A stretch of 29,264 nucleotides of DNA, from positions 1 to 29,264 of the IMG/VR virus record IMGVR_UViG_3300025128_000223. The stretch is one strand, 5' to 3'. This document shows positions 16,960 through 24,473 of the stretch, piece by piece. Source of the DNA: a virus. The stretch's first letter is position 1; the number at the start of each line of letters is the position of its first letter. A program made the position numbers and the translations under genes. Under the pieces are notes generated by a model, which was given only the letters and a program-made list of their open reading frames with translations, was not told the DNA's origin and ran no database searches.

Positions 16960-17214
16960 TTATAACCCCCACGCTCGTTTTACTTTGTTCTTACTGTATT
17001 CGCTGCGCCACCCGGATTGCTCCTGCTTGTAATAGCCGCGCTTGATCATCTGCGACTGACTCGGCACCTCTTGCTGCCCGCCAATCGCGAAACCCGGTTG
17101 CACCTCCAACTTGAGCCAGGTGCCTGACTCGTCCTTAAAATTATCGAGATCCGAGGAGGTGTTGATTTCTCGCACCTCCCCGGTCTCGCGATTCTCGAAG
17201 TCAAACAACGGCAT
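16960..17214 (-). CDS. Hypothetical protein, FmdB-like N-terminus without cysteines
   Basis: An 84-residue protein. The opening MPLFDFENRETGEVREI recalls the first strands of FmdB-type zinc ribbons (MPxYxYxCxxCG), but the metal-binding cysteines are absent. The C-terminal half is Lys/Gln/Trp-rich and basic (GYYKQEQSGWRSEYSKNK). The start at 17214 overlaps the TAA of the preceding gene. No SD is seen. The function is unknown; the FmdB resemblance may be coincidental. Confidence 0.6.
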   Translation of the reverse strand: MPLFDFENRETGEVREINTSSDLDNFKDESGTWLKLEVQPGFAIGGQQEVPSQSQMIKRGYYKQEQSGWRSEYSKNKVKRAWGL

Positions 17215-17507
17215 TAATCCGCTTTATACACCGGCATCCAATACTGAACACCGTTGATGCTAATTAACACACCTTCGATGTCACTTGCTCCGGGTGTCAA
17301 TCCTGAGACCGCATACTTGGTCAGGTTCGTTTTCCCGTCCTTGTCGGCACCATCCACTTTCGCATTCGTGAACTCCAAAAACGGAGTTGCTGAACCGGCG
17401 GTGGTGGTGTCACCGTTGTCCGCTTTGATGGCAATCGTATCCTGACCGTTATTCCCGCCTTTTAATCGGCGGCCTTGCATCGGGTTTCCAATGTTAGTTG
17501 TACTCAT
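17214..17507 (-). CDS. Small probable virion protein
   Basis: A 97-residue protein beginning MSTTNIGNPMQGRRLKGG, then a beta-rich Gly/Thr/Asp part (DTIAIKADNGDTTTAGSA) and a strand-rich end (VLISINGVQYWMPVYKAD). An AGGAGG lies 13 nt upstream, inside the last Gly-Gly codons of the previous gene, a long but possible spacing. Gene order after the capsid suggests a capsid-decoration, head-completion or other virion role. No family recognised. Confidence 0.62.
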   Translation of the reverse strand: MSTTNIGNPMQGRRLKGGNNGQDTIAIKADNGDTTTAGSATPFLEFTNAKVDGADKDGKTNLTKYAVSGLTPGASDIEGVLISINGVQYWMPVYKAD

Positions 17508-17513
17508 AATTTT

Positions 17514-17786
17514 TTATAGTCCTCCTGCCGCGTCGATTGCTTCCATTTCGGCTATCAAATCATCCCGACTGGGCGCTTCGACTGCCACTTCTTCAGCCAC
17601 AACCTCCTCGGCATAGGCGGGTTCACCGTTGACCGACTCCATGCCTACCACGGCATACTCGTCGCCAATCGATTCAACCGCACCTTCGACAGTGAAACTA
17701 ACCGCATCACCGACTGCCGGGACAATCATGGAACCATCTTCGTCCGCCACTTGTAGTGCGGAAATTGGAATATCTACCTTTGGCAT
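17514..17786 (-). CDS. Small acidic protein directly after the major capsid gene
   Basis: A 90-residue protein, strongly acidic. The N-terminal half is beta-like (PISALQVADEDGSMIVPAVGDAVSF) and the C-terminal half is Glu/Ala/Val-rich and helical (EEVVAEEVAVEAPSRDDLIAEM). It is the first gene past the post-capsid hairpin. Its ATG has no SD and lies 7 nt from the hairpin base, so expression probably depends on readthrough. Candidate decoration or head-associated protein by position only. Confidence 0.62.
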   Translation of the reverse strand: MPKVDIPISALQVADEDGSMIVPAVGDAVSFTVEGAVESIGDEYAVVGMESVNGEPAYAEEVVAEEVAVEAPSRDDLIAEMEAIDAAGGL

Positions 17787-17792
17787 AATTAA

Positions 17793-17821
17793 ACGCCCGG
17801 GAGGCTGTTAACCCCCCGGGC
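17793..17821 (-). terminator. Hairpin/partial terminator after the major capsid gene
   Basis: An inverted repeat GCCCGGG...CCCGGGC (7 bp, extended past one mismatch by 2 bp) with a short AT-containing loop lies between the capsid stop (17828) and the next start (17786). On the minus strand it is followed by GTTTAATT, only a weak U-tract. The position suggests partial termination or a 3' stabilising stem that raises capsid mRNA relative to downstream genes. Confidence 0.75.
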
Positions 17822-17827
17822 TAGTGA

Positions 17828-18805
17828 TTAGCTATAGTTTGTGACCGAGTAAATGTTCACTGCGTGGTTCGCGTTGATAATCGCGCCCCCGTAGTAGAAC
17901 TTGAACCCAACCGTGGTCAACTGCGCCAACGGATCGGACTTGTCCGCTCCTTGCGAGATGATCATCTTCGGTGAGTACGCACTCATCGTCGCCAGGTTCA
18001 CACCTCCATACGACTGGTCACCAACGACGAATGTCGAATACTTGGTACCGGCAGCATTGTAGGTGCGCTGGGTGTTCTGACGATACGGATTCGTCGTGGT
18101 GACCACGCGAACACCCATGTACCGACCGACCTCGCCTCTGAACAATTGATCCGGGCTGCCATACTTGCTGGCATCCAACCAATCATCGTCGTTCATCAGA
18201 TCGCGAGCGACTTCCGGCGCCATGATCGCTGTGAAGTAACCACCACTCGGACGAGCGTTGTTCACTCTCAGATTGGTAGCCGCATCGAGGATATCAAGCG
18301 CAGTCATCGCGTCATCGGTTCCACCGACTGTCGCGTAGTCTGTAGCCGCACCGGCATAACGATCAACGACTGCAGTCGAGTCGCCCAGAATGTTCCGTAG
18401 CAATTCGTCAACTTTGAGTGCTGCGTCCTGTCCGTTCTGGACGGTTGCCTGCTCCATCGTGTTGAAGAGTTCGACGGCACTGAGGAGATCACTGATCGTC
18501 ACGATCTGCCCGTACTGAGCGAGCGTAACGTCCACCGTTTCCATGCTCAATTGCTTTGAATCACCCGTTGTAATTAACGTGCCTTCAGCAAGCGTTTCCA
18601 CATCGGTTGTGGCTGATTCCGGGTAACGGAAGAACCTAATCGCCTTCGCACCCGCTTTACCTGGAAGCGGTGCCTTAAATGCAAACTGATCAAGAACAAT
18701 TGTCTTGAGCGTTTGTTCGAGTAACTTCTTATCGAAGTAGTCCTGAAGTGTTGACTTTGGCCCGGCTGTTGCCGAACCGGTAGTCGTTAAAGTAGTTCCT
18801 GCCAT
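17828..18805 (-). CDS. Major capsid protein, N4-gp56 family type
   Basis: A 325-residue HK97-fold capsid protein of the N4-gp56 type. Recognisable blocks are the N-terminal arm LQDYFDKKLLEQTLKTIVLDQFA, KAIRFFRYPES followed by LAEGT, VDVTLAQYGQIVTISDLLSAVELF, the helix LLRNILGDST, GGYFTAIMAPEVARDLMND, GEVGRYMGVRVVTTTNPYR and a C-terminal KFYYGGAIINANHAVNI. It self-assembles into the head shell. An acidic scaffold-like gene precedes it and a hairpin follows it. The leader (TTAAACTATT before ATG) has no Shine-Dalgarno despite the high expression expected. Confidence 0.9.
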   Translation of the reverse strand: MAGTTLTTTGSATAGPKSTLQDYFDKKLLEQTLKTIVLDQFAFKAPLPGKAGAKAIRFFRYPESATTDVETLAEGTLITTGDSKQLSMETVDVTLAQYGQIVTISDLLSAVELFNTMEQATVQNGQDAALKVDELLRNILGDSTAVVDRYAGAATDYATVGGTDDAMTALDILDAATNLRVNNARPSGGYFTAIMAPEVARDLMNDDDWLDASKYGSPDQLFRGEVGRYMGVRVVTTTNPYRQNTQRTYNAAGTKYSTFVVGDQSYGGVNLATMSAYSPKMIISQGADKSDPLAQLTTVGFKFYYGGAIINANHAVNIYSVTNYS

Positions 18806-18811
18806 AATAGT

Positions 18812-19768
18812 TTAATTTGTTGCGAACATGTCCATCCCGGTGTCATCCGCCTGCTGCATCGCTTTCATCAGTTCCGATCTTTGCTGATCGACCGGCAACT
18901 TATCAAACGATTCAACTTCCAAGATGTTCCCGCCGGGTTGGCTTCCGTTCAGTTGTGTTTTCTCTTCGTATTCAGCGAGTTGCTTTTTAAGTTCGCTGAC
19001 CTGTTTTTCCAGTTCCGTTGACCGGTTGGCTTTGAGGTACATTGTCGCACCTTCGACTGCGTCCGTTATGCCTTCGGGGTACTGCGTCAGAACCGGCTTT
19101 TGCTCAAGCAATCGACCGACCATTTTGAACAACTCACTGTTCTGGTCGTTTAAGTCCCCATGCTCGGCTGCCGCCGCTTTCCAGTTGCTGTCCCACTTGG
19201 CTACGAACTTCGCCTGCTGCGATTTTGCGTCCTGCTCGGCAACCGCGTCACGCGCCTGCTTCGCCGCTTTTAGCGCAGCTTCGGCATTGGCATGATCGCC
19301 TTCATCCTCGAACTCTTTGGCTATCGCCTCGTATTCCTCGGGTGAATAACGACTCTGCGCTGATCGTTGAGTGATCTCATCTCGGGATGCACTCTGCTGC
19401 TCCGCAAACGCTTTTTGTTGGGCCTCCAGTTCCTGCCGCTCTTTCTTCACTGCCGCTTTCTCGGCATTGACATCGCGCCAGGTCTTGTTGGCTCGCTCCT
19501 GCGTTTTTTTCGCCCGGGAATACTTCGACTTGGATTTCTCCTCGCCTTCAGTCTGCTCGGGCTTTTCCTCATCCGCCGGTTTTTCCGGTTCTACTTCACT
19601 GGGTTTGTCTTCAGTTACAACTGACTCCTGGTCGGGTTCCTCGGCCTGCGGCACCGGGGATATGTTCGCAGTATCAAACGCGGATGCATCGGCTTCCGCC
19701 AATGCTGATAGCAATTGCTCGCGTTCGACATCCAACTCGACTGGTTTTTCTGCCACTACGTTAGACAT
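18812..19768 (-). CDS. Scaffolding-like protein
   Basis: A 318-residue, highly charged protein. It has a Glu/Pro-rich disordered region (about 35-90), a long coiled coil (about 90-205: RAKKTQERANKTWRDV, AVKKERQELEAQQKAFAEQQ, EAALKAAKQARDAV), a second coiled coil (VSELKKQLAEYEEKTQ, about 255-272) and a C-terminal FDKLPVDQQRSELMKAM segment. Composition, length and position directly before the capsid gene are typical of phage scaffolding proteins, which shape the procapsid and are then lost. No protease domain is visible. No SD is seen before the ATG. Confidence 0.78.
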   Translation of the reverse strand: MSNVVAEKPVELDVEREQLLSALAEADASAFDTANISPVPQAEEPDQESVVTEDKPSEVEPEKPADEEKPEQTEGEEKSKSKYSRAKKTQERANKTWRDVNAEKAAVKKERQELEAQQKAFAEQQSASRDEITQRSAQSRYSPEEYEAIAKEFEDEGDHANAEAALKAAKQARDAVAEQDAKSQQAKFVAKWDSNWKAAAAEHGDLNDQNSELFKMVGRLLEQKPVLTQYPEGITDAVEGATMYLKANRSTELEKQVSELKKQLAEYEEKTQLNGSQPGGNILEVESFDKLPVDQQRSELMKAMQQADDTGMDMFATN

Positions 19769-19774
19769 AAATTC

Positions 19775-20119
19775 TTATGCGGTTTTTCGCATCCACTCCA
19801 AATCGTCGGTCACCCCGACCACTTCCTCCTCCGGTAGACTCCGTATCGAAGCCATCCCATCAAGCGTTGCCAACGCGGATTTAAACCCGGCAGCATGACC
19901 GGCGTGGTACGCCAAGTCCGCTGGGGATGAAATTAACCGGTCACAATTCTGGATGTGCAAGTTCCGTAAGTGGTAACGTAACGTAACTCCCACATCGCCC
20001 GACATGAATGTCTGCAATTGGCTTGCATGTCCGTTCGTCCACTCAGGAGGATCAGACCACTGCAACACCTGGCGGAACTGCTTCCATTGCCGCCATCGGT
20101 TCTTCAATCGGTTCCACAT
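19775..20119 (-). CDS. Head-associated protein of unknown function overlapping portal 3' end
   Basis: A 114-residue protein started at the ATG at 20119 (MWNRLKNRWRQWKQFRQ); an upstream extension would need TTG. It overlaps the 3' end of the portal gene by 68 bp in another frame. The N-terminus is Trp/Arg-rich and basic, the middle is GHASQLQTFMSGDVGVTLRY, and the C-terminus is helical with an acidic end. I recognise this kind of small protein from the portal-scaffold interval of uncultured phages but know no function. Internal loading-control or connector roles are speculation. Confidence 0.68.
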   Translation of the reverse strand: MWNRLKNRWRQWKQFRQVLQWSDPPEWTNGHASQLQTFMSGDVGVTLRYHLRNLHIQNCDRLISSPADLAYHAGHAAGFKSALATLDGMASIRSLPEEEVVGVTDDLEWMRKTA

Positions 20120-21953
20120 TTTCTGGGTTCGCCTGCTGCGCCTGCTCAACTACCGCTTGCTGCATCTGGGCGAATAAATTCTTCAACTCCTGCTCCACCT
20201 GGCGACCGGTCTTCGGGTCTGCTTCTTTCAGCTTCTCCAAATGTTCGCCGATGTGTTGCTCCAAAAATTGTCCTTCCGCCGGTTCCGGGGGTGCGCCTGT
20301 GTCGGCTCGGTTGGTGATGTAACTCATCACCGTCTGGATGTGGATCAAGTGATCGTCCGAGTCTTTCACCAACGCCGGGAAACCCAATCGTAGGAACGTG
20401 ATCTCGTTGGCTTGATCCTCCGCCTGGGTCGATTGGGTCAGCATCGGATCGACGTAAAGTCGTTTGACCAGAGTCGCATCATCACTCTCTAGAATCGTCT
20501 TTCGCAGTTGGCCTTGGTCGATGTACGGGTCATTCGCGAACATCTGGAACCGGGTGATGGCTTTCTGCATCAAAAGCTGTTTATTCACCCCATCCGCACT
20601 TCCGGTGGGCTGAATGTTGTACTGCTCATGCAACGCCTCCTGGGGGATCTCCTGCGCCGTGTCGAGGTACCAGTAATTGAGGCTCGATTTGTCGTATTGC
20701 AGCAGAATCGACCAACTCATCCGGTACAAATTACCCAACGCAATGCGGAATATTCGCATCCTCAGATCGCTCGATTGCTGGTAAAGGCCGCCAATCGCTT
20801 GAATTTCGGTCGCCGTGCGTCTTTCCGTATTCTGTAAAGTCTGCGTCAACCCGAAATCGGGGGTGGATACCCGGTTCTGCGCTATCTCGCGCATGATATT
20901 CATCTGGGTATCGAACGAAATCGGGGGGGATTGGTGGGCTACCGGCTGGATTCCATACGGTAAAATGCTCCCAGGTGTCAGGCGGAGGTTGCCACTGTTA
21001 GGCATATCCCGCTCTGCCCGGTACAACGGTCGATTGAACAGCGTCATGCAGTCCATTTTCTCGTTTTGTAGCTTCGTAAGCTCGGCCTCGAACACCGCTT
21101 GCAACTCGACAACGCCTCGCGACGAGTAAAATCCCGGGTCTTTGATCTCGTAGTTGAACGCGATAAACGGTGGCTTGCCGTGGTTGTACGGAACCTTCAT
21201 CGGCGGACGAAGATCAAGATCGGGGGAGGTGGGGGAGTAGGTGCAAATGATCCACTGACCGGTGTCCGGGCAACGGTGGTAAACCTCCCACACGATGATT
21301 TTGTCCTGCTCCGGGAATGTCAGTCCTTCGCGCTCATACTTCGCCGCCTCGGTGTTCATGTCACCGGCATCGGCGTTGTAGCTCCCGATGATCTGGTCGA
21401 GGATCGCTTTGTCCTGCTTCAGATGTTTCTGCCGCTTGTAGGCATCAATCGAGTAGACGCTGATATGACAAATCCGGTCAGCGTCTGCTATGTCCCGAGT
21501 CCAGGCGGGTACTACGAAATGCTGGGGATCGACGGTGTAATACTTCAGCCGTTTAGAGGTGTAATCCCACAAGACTTTCAGAATGCCGGTGCCGCACATC
21601 AGCATCGAATCCACCGCACTCAGCACCTCGGTCTCCAAATTCGTCCGTTGCTTGATCCGATGATCGAACCACTGCGCGGCGGCAGTCGTAAACTCGGCTA
21701 CCTGGGGGGAGGTGGGAACAAACTGGGCAATCAGATCAGTCGCAAACAACTGCTGGAAGTACGCCGGTTTGAGTTCGCTGATCGTCGTATCGACCAGCGG
21801 GAAATGAACGTCTGATGCCCCGGGCCACGGTTTATTCTTCCGCCTCAACCCGTGGTGGCGCATCTCGTAGAACATCCGTTGCCGGGTGTCCCACACCGAA
21901 CGATCAGCTAAATCCTGTAAAACTTCCGCGTTTAGTTTGTCCCGACTACGCAT
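20052..21953 (-). CDS. Portal protein
   Basis: A 633-residue portal-type protein. Diagnostic stretches are the N-terminal MFYEMRHHGLRRKNKPWPGASDVHFP, VDSMLMCGTGILKVLWDY, GKPPFIAFNYEIKDPGFYSSRGVVELQAVFEAELTKL (wing/stem region), a region FGLTQTLQNTERRTATEI ahead of the tunnel helices, and a C-terminal acidic/Gln-rich helical part (VEQELKNLFAQMQQAVVEQA) like the barrel of P22-type portals. It forms the dodecameric DNA channel at the head vertex that binds terminase and the tail connector. A purine-rich tract at the end of the upstream gene precedes the start. Confidence 0.88.
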   Translation of the reverse strand: MRSRDKLNAEVLQDLADRSVWDTRQRMFYEMRHHGLRRKNKPWPGASDVHFPLVDTTISELKPAYFQQLFATDLIAQFVPTSPQVAEFTTAAAQWFDHRIKQRTNLETEVLSAVDSMLMCGTGILKVLWDYTSKRLKYYTVDPQHFVVPAWTRDIADADRICHISVYSIDAYKRQKHLKQDKAILDQIIGSYNADAGDMNTEAAKYEREGLTFPEQDKIIVWEVYHRCPDTGQWIICTYSPTSPDLDLRPPMKVPYNHGKPPFIAFNYEIKDPGFYSSRGVVELQAVFEAELTKLQNEKMDCMTLFNRPLYRAERDMPNSGNLRLTPGSILPYGIQPVAHQSPPISFDTQMNIMREIAQNRVSTPDFGLTQTLQNTERRTATEIQAIGGLYQQSSDLRMRIFRIALGNLYRMSWSILLQYDKSSLNYWYLDTAQEIPQEALHEQYNIQPTGSADGVNKQLLMQKAITRFQMFANDPYIDQGQLRKTILESDDATLVKRLYVDPMLTQSTQAEDQANEITFLRLGFPALVKDSDDHLIHIQTVMSYITNRADTGAPPEPAEGQFLEQHIGEHLEKLKEADPKTGRQVEQELKNLFAQMQQAVVEQAQQANPENVEPIEEPMAAMEAVPPGVAVV

Positions 21954-22148
21954 TTAAAATTCTTCTTCCTCCTCCTCCTCTTCCTCCTCGTCGCAACACC
22001 ATCCCATCGATTGGATCGCGAAGAGCGTGCAGTACATCTGTAACCCCCCGATGAGCGTTGCATCGGTCAAGTCAAACTCCTCCTGATAACGAGAGAGTAA
22101 CGCCTCCAGATCGTTGCAAAATGCGTTGAACTGTTTCTCGGCGGTCAT
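21954..22148 (-). CDS. Small helical protein with poly-glutamate tail
   Basis: A 64-residue protein whose helical part (LEALLSRYQEEFDLTDATLIGGLQMYCTLF) ends in MGWCCDE and an unbroken run of Glu before a final Phe. The Glu codons (GAG/GAA) create a purine-rich tract containing several GGAGG sequences just before the portal ATG, so the tail coding sequence may double as the portal ribosome-binding region. The helical part resembles small phage proteins of unknown function. Located between a basic protein and portal. Confidence 0.65.
   Translation of the reverse strand: MTAEKQFNAFCNDLEALLSRYQEEFDLTDATLIGGLQMYCTLFAIQSMGWCCDEEEEEEEEEEF
21961..21989 (-). promoter_or_regulatory. Purine-rich GAG/GAA tract, probable portal ribosome-binding region
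   Basis: On the minus strand this is a run of GAG and GAA codons holding several GGAGG cores; the nearest lies 14 nt before the portal ATG, with AAGAAGAA in between. It also encodes the poly-Glu end of the upstream protein. Spacing is longer than the usual 5-9 nt, so the use is inferred. Confidence 0.45.
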
Positions 22149-22162
22149 GCCCCCGGGGAGAG

Positions 22163-22339
22163 TTATCGCTTCTTTGAGTTCAGGCCGTACTTCTTGCCGC
22201 CTGCCGCTTTACGCGGCCCGGAAGCCATCGCCCGCCGACCAGACGCTGATACGTTTCGCTTCAGACTCTTACGCGCACCACGCCGCGCACCGAGTGACTC
22301 GTCCTGTCGGGACTTGTAGCCTTGTTTTTTCGCTGCCAT
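22163..22339 (-). CDS. Small basic protein
   Basis: A 58-residue protein begun at the ATG at 22339 (MAAKKQGYKSRQDESLGARRG); the longer frame would extend into the terminator stem. It is about one third Lys/Arg, with Gly/Ser, and has no hydrophobic segment. The KKxGYKSRxDESLGxRxG opening is familiar from small basic proteins of unknown function near phage portal genes. It is the first gene after the intrinsic terminator and may bind nucleic acid or be a packaged virion component. No strong SD. Confidence 0.65.
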   Translation of the reverse strand: MAAKKQGYKSRQDESLGARRGARKSLKRNVSASGRRAMASGPRKAAGGKKYGLNSKKR

Positions 22340-22360
22340 AAGATGATTTATTTTAGTGCG

Positions 22361-22388
22361 TAAAAAAACGCGCCCGATTGGGCGCGTC
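22361..22388 (-). terminator. Strong intrinsic terminator between terminase/lysis and head modules
   Basis: A perfect 8-bp GC-rich inverted repeat (ACGCGCCC, 4-nt loop, GGGCGCGT; 22368-22387) is followed on the minus strand by an uninterrupted T run (complement of A22362-22367). This is a textbook Rho-independent terminator for leftward transcription. It lies in the 83-bp gap after the MazG-like gene stop (22423) and before the small basic protein (22339). Confidence 0.92.
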
Positions 22389-22422
22389 AAAATCACTTAC
22401 TGGCAAACTTGTTGTGAGGTAA

Positions 22423-22710
22423 CTAGAGGTAAGTCATCGCTCGGGTGATTAGCTTCTGAGCGGAGACCGGGTTCTCGGGTGCCGCGTTCCTCGCATCATC
22501 GAGTAGCTTCTTCGCCCGGCCCAACTGCGACTTGAGCGTCAGCGCATAGGTCATCTGATCTAGTGCCTCCTCAATCAAATCATCGACCAACGGCACTCGC
22601 TCCCACAAATCCCCGCCATGCTCCGCCTGACCAACCCGGTACTTGGCATCGACCTGTTTTGCTATCGCCTGCTGGATTTCGGCCAGATGGTCTTCCTGTG
22701 CTAACGTCAT
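22423..22710 (-). CDS. Small helical protein, MazG-like features
   Basis: A 95-residue all-helical protein. The segment KYRVGQAEHGGDLWERV followed by DDLIEEALDQMTYALTLKSQL (E47, E48, D51) resembles the EExxD metal-binding helix of MazG-type all-alpha nucleotide pyrophosphohydrolases, but only one such motif is seen and the protein is short. The start overlaps the lipoprotein stop (ATGA). It is followed by the terminator. A nucleotide-hydrolase role is a tentative inference; a structural role is equally possible. Confidence 0.62.
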   Translation of the reverse strand: MTLAQEDHLAEIQQAIAKQVDAKYRVGQAEHGGDLWERVPLVDDLIEEALDQMTYALTLKSQLGRAKKLLDDARNAAPENPVSAQKLITRAMTYL

Positions 22711-22964
22711 TCCAAACTAGCTTTCTCCAACTCGTATTCGTAGGAAATTATTTTTTGTAGCAACGACTGGACGAACGTCTTGGCCTCGGGGCTTGCGTTG
22801 TACGCATCCTCGAATCCTCGTTCATTCCCCAGGATTATCTGCTTCGTCGCGTCCAGCTTCCGGGGCACCGTTGTCTGACATCCGGTCACGAACCCAATCG
22901 AGCTTGTCACGGCGACGAGCGTCAACCAGTTCTTCCAGCTTCTTCTTTTCGACTTTTTTTCCAT
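22707..22964 (-). CDS. Small lipoprotein, o-spanin-like candidate
   Basis: An 85-residue protein started at the ATG at 22964 (an upstream TTG in frame is less likely). The N-terminus is a lipoprotein signal: basic n-region (KKSKRRSWKNW), hydrophobic core (LTLVAVTSSIGFV) and lipobox V-T-G-C with Cys29. The mature part is about 57 residues of charged helix. The first 143 bp lie inside the 66-residue gene in another frame, as Rz1-type outer-membrane spanins lie inside or overlap Rz. Spanins join inner and outer membranes at lysis of diderm hosts. The upstream partner lacks a clear transmembrane helix, so the spanin call is provisional; another membrane-anchored role is possible. Confidence 0.65.
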   Translation of the reverse strand: MEKKSKRRSWKNWLTLVAVTSSIGFVTGCQTTVPRKLDATKQIILGNERGFEDAYNASPEAKTFVQSLLQKIISYEYELEKASLE

Positions 22965-23022
22965 AACCAAACAGTTCTTTTATCAACTCCAAAATCGCTC
23001 GTATTATCCCCAATGCACTCAT
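22822..23022 (-). CDS. Small amphipathic/coiled-coil protein overlapping lipoprotein gene
   Basis: A 66-residue protein: an N-terminal amphipathic helix (SALGIIRAILELIKELFGYG), a charged helix (KKVEKKKLEELVDARRRDK) and an acidic tail. Its ATG overlaps the terminase stop (ATGA). The lipoprotein gene starts within it in a different frame. By position it could be the inner-membrane half of a spanin pair, but the N-terminal helix contains Arg, Glu and Lys, unlike a standard transmembrane anchor. Because its codons are shared with the lipoprotein, composition is constrained. Function uncertain. Confidence 0.55.
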   Translation of the reverse strand: MSALGIIRAILELIKELFGYGKKVEKKKLEELVDARRRDKLDWVRDRMSDNGAPEAGRDEADNPGE

Positions 23023-24473
23023 CCCGTATTTAACCCCATCGACTCCCGCAGCTTCGCATCGCCACTCCAGTCAGTCATACCCGCTGCCAGCACTTCATTC
23101 AAGTCCGGTTGATTCATTCGCGCCCAGGCCGGGTGATCGCTGACACTCGCCAAACACATCACCAACGCATCCCCACGGTCAGGCGAACTGAACCCACGCG
23201 CCTTCATCTCTTTCTTGCTCTCCAGGTTGAGTTTGCCGGTCTTTGATGTCCCGACCCGCCGAGTAGTCAACTGACTGTGTAAAATCTCGTCACCGGGCAG
23301 TATGGCTTCCATACGGTCGATCTGGCGGGCTGCGCGGAACCACATCTCCGTTCCCCGGTTCTGGTACCGATCCGGTTCCTGCGCTCGTCCGCCCAGGTTC
23401 ACTTGATGAATCGGCCAACCCATCTCACCCAACTGATGACACATCGGTAACCCCAACCCACCCGCATCCCCGAATATCTGCTCAGGTTTCAACCCGGCTT
23501 TCTCGAACTCCAACGCAAACCTCGCACAACCGGCCATCGTGTTCGCCTCGCGCCAGGCGACTAGCTTGGTGACTTTGTTCCCGATCCGCATACAAAACAC
23601 ACTCTCATCCCCGGCAGCCGCAAAGTCGCACGCCGCCACCATCTCCTGGCCGTCTTTCGTTGGGGGATTGTCCAAACATTGCATCAAACTCTCCCACGGT
23701 ATCACCAAACCTTCGCCGCTCGTCTCCTGGAACGCTCCGTAGATCATCGACTGGATCAACGGATGTTCGCGCCCCCACATCTCGACCTGTTCGTCGATCC
23801 AGCTTTGCTTGATGTGCGGACACTCGAATGCGGTTACCGTGTGTAATTGCCACCATTTCTGCTCTTTAGAGAAAATCTTATAAAACTTCCCCGTGGTTCC
23901 ACCGGGCGAACTCATCGCCAGGATTCGATTGGGCTGAATACGCGCCACCGCCTCAAATAAATCCTCCTGAATCGACTTACACTCGTCCAGAATTATGAAA
24001 ACATTGCCGTGAAAGCCTTCAAACCTACCGGGTTGATCGGTCGCAAATCCCAAGATTCTCGACCCGTTGTCCATCGTCAGGTCGGTCTGGTTGATCTGCA
24101 TACCGAGTCCCGCCACTTTACTCGCTAACGCCCGGATCTGAGGCCAAAGCTGTTCTTTGACCTGGCGATAGACGCCACTCGTTGTGATGACAATACTCCC
24201 CGGATAGATCAACGCATACCACAACGCCGCTGGCGCCGCTATCATCGCAGTCTTGCCACTACCGTTCGCCGCCTTCAACGCCACCCGCGCACCGGGTTTG
24301 CTCAGATCCAACAGAACTTTCTTCTGCCAGTCGTAAAGTTTTAACCCAAAATATTTCTCAGTAAATACATCGCAGTCCGCGTCTCTTGAGGAGACTCGGG
24401 TCTTGGTTTTCGACCCAACAGGTTCTTCGGATTGTCTTGGTTTCGCGCTCGTCTTTGTTTTTGTTTTGCCCAT
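23019..24473 (-). CDS. terL: Terminase large subunit
   Basis: A 484-residue packaging ATPase-nuclease. A Lys/Thr-rich N-terminus is followed by Walker A AANGSGKT (68-75) and Walker B VFIILDE (158-164), then SSPGGTTGKFYKIF resembling the coupling motif. The C-terminal nuclease domain starts at MVAACDFAAAGDESVF, with FGDAGGLGLPMCHQLG and a final DRGDALVM supplying further acidic residues. It cuts concatemers and pumps DNA through the portal. The ATG at 24473 is chosen because GAGG lies 9 nt upstream; a GTG two codons earlier is too close to it. It overlaps the preceding nuclease gene by 116 bp. Confidence 0.95.
   Translation of the reverse strand: MGKTKTKTSAKPRQSEEPVGSKTKTRVSSRDADCDVFTEKYFGLKLYDWQKKVLLDLSKPGARVALKAANGSGKTAMIAAPAALWYALIYPGSIVITTSGVYRQVKEQLWPQIRALASKVAGLGMQINQTDLTMDNGSRILGFATDQPGRFEGFHGNVFIILDECKSIQEDLFEAVARIQPNRILAMSSPGGTTGKFYKIFSKEQKWWQLHTVTAFECPHIKQSWIDEQVEMWGREHPLIQSMIYGAFQETSGEGLVIPWESLMQCLDNPPTKDGQEMVAACDFAAAGDESVFCMRIGNKVTKLVAWREANTMAGCARFALEFEKAGLKPEQIFGDAGGLGLPMCHQLGEMGWPIHQVNLGGRAQEPDRYQNRGTEMWFRAARQIDRMEAILPGDEILHSQLTTRRVGTSKTGKLNLESKKEMKARGFSSPDRGDALVMCLASVSDHPAWARMNQPDLNEVLAAGMTDWSGDAKLRESMGLNTG

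Noticed and set aside
16960-17214. FmdB-type zinc ribbon
   Set aside because: The opening resembles the family but the product has no cysteines, so metal binding is impossible; kept as hypothetical.
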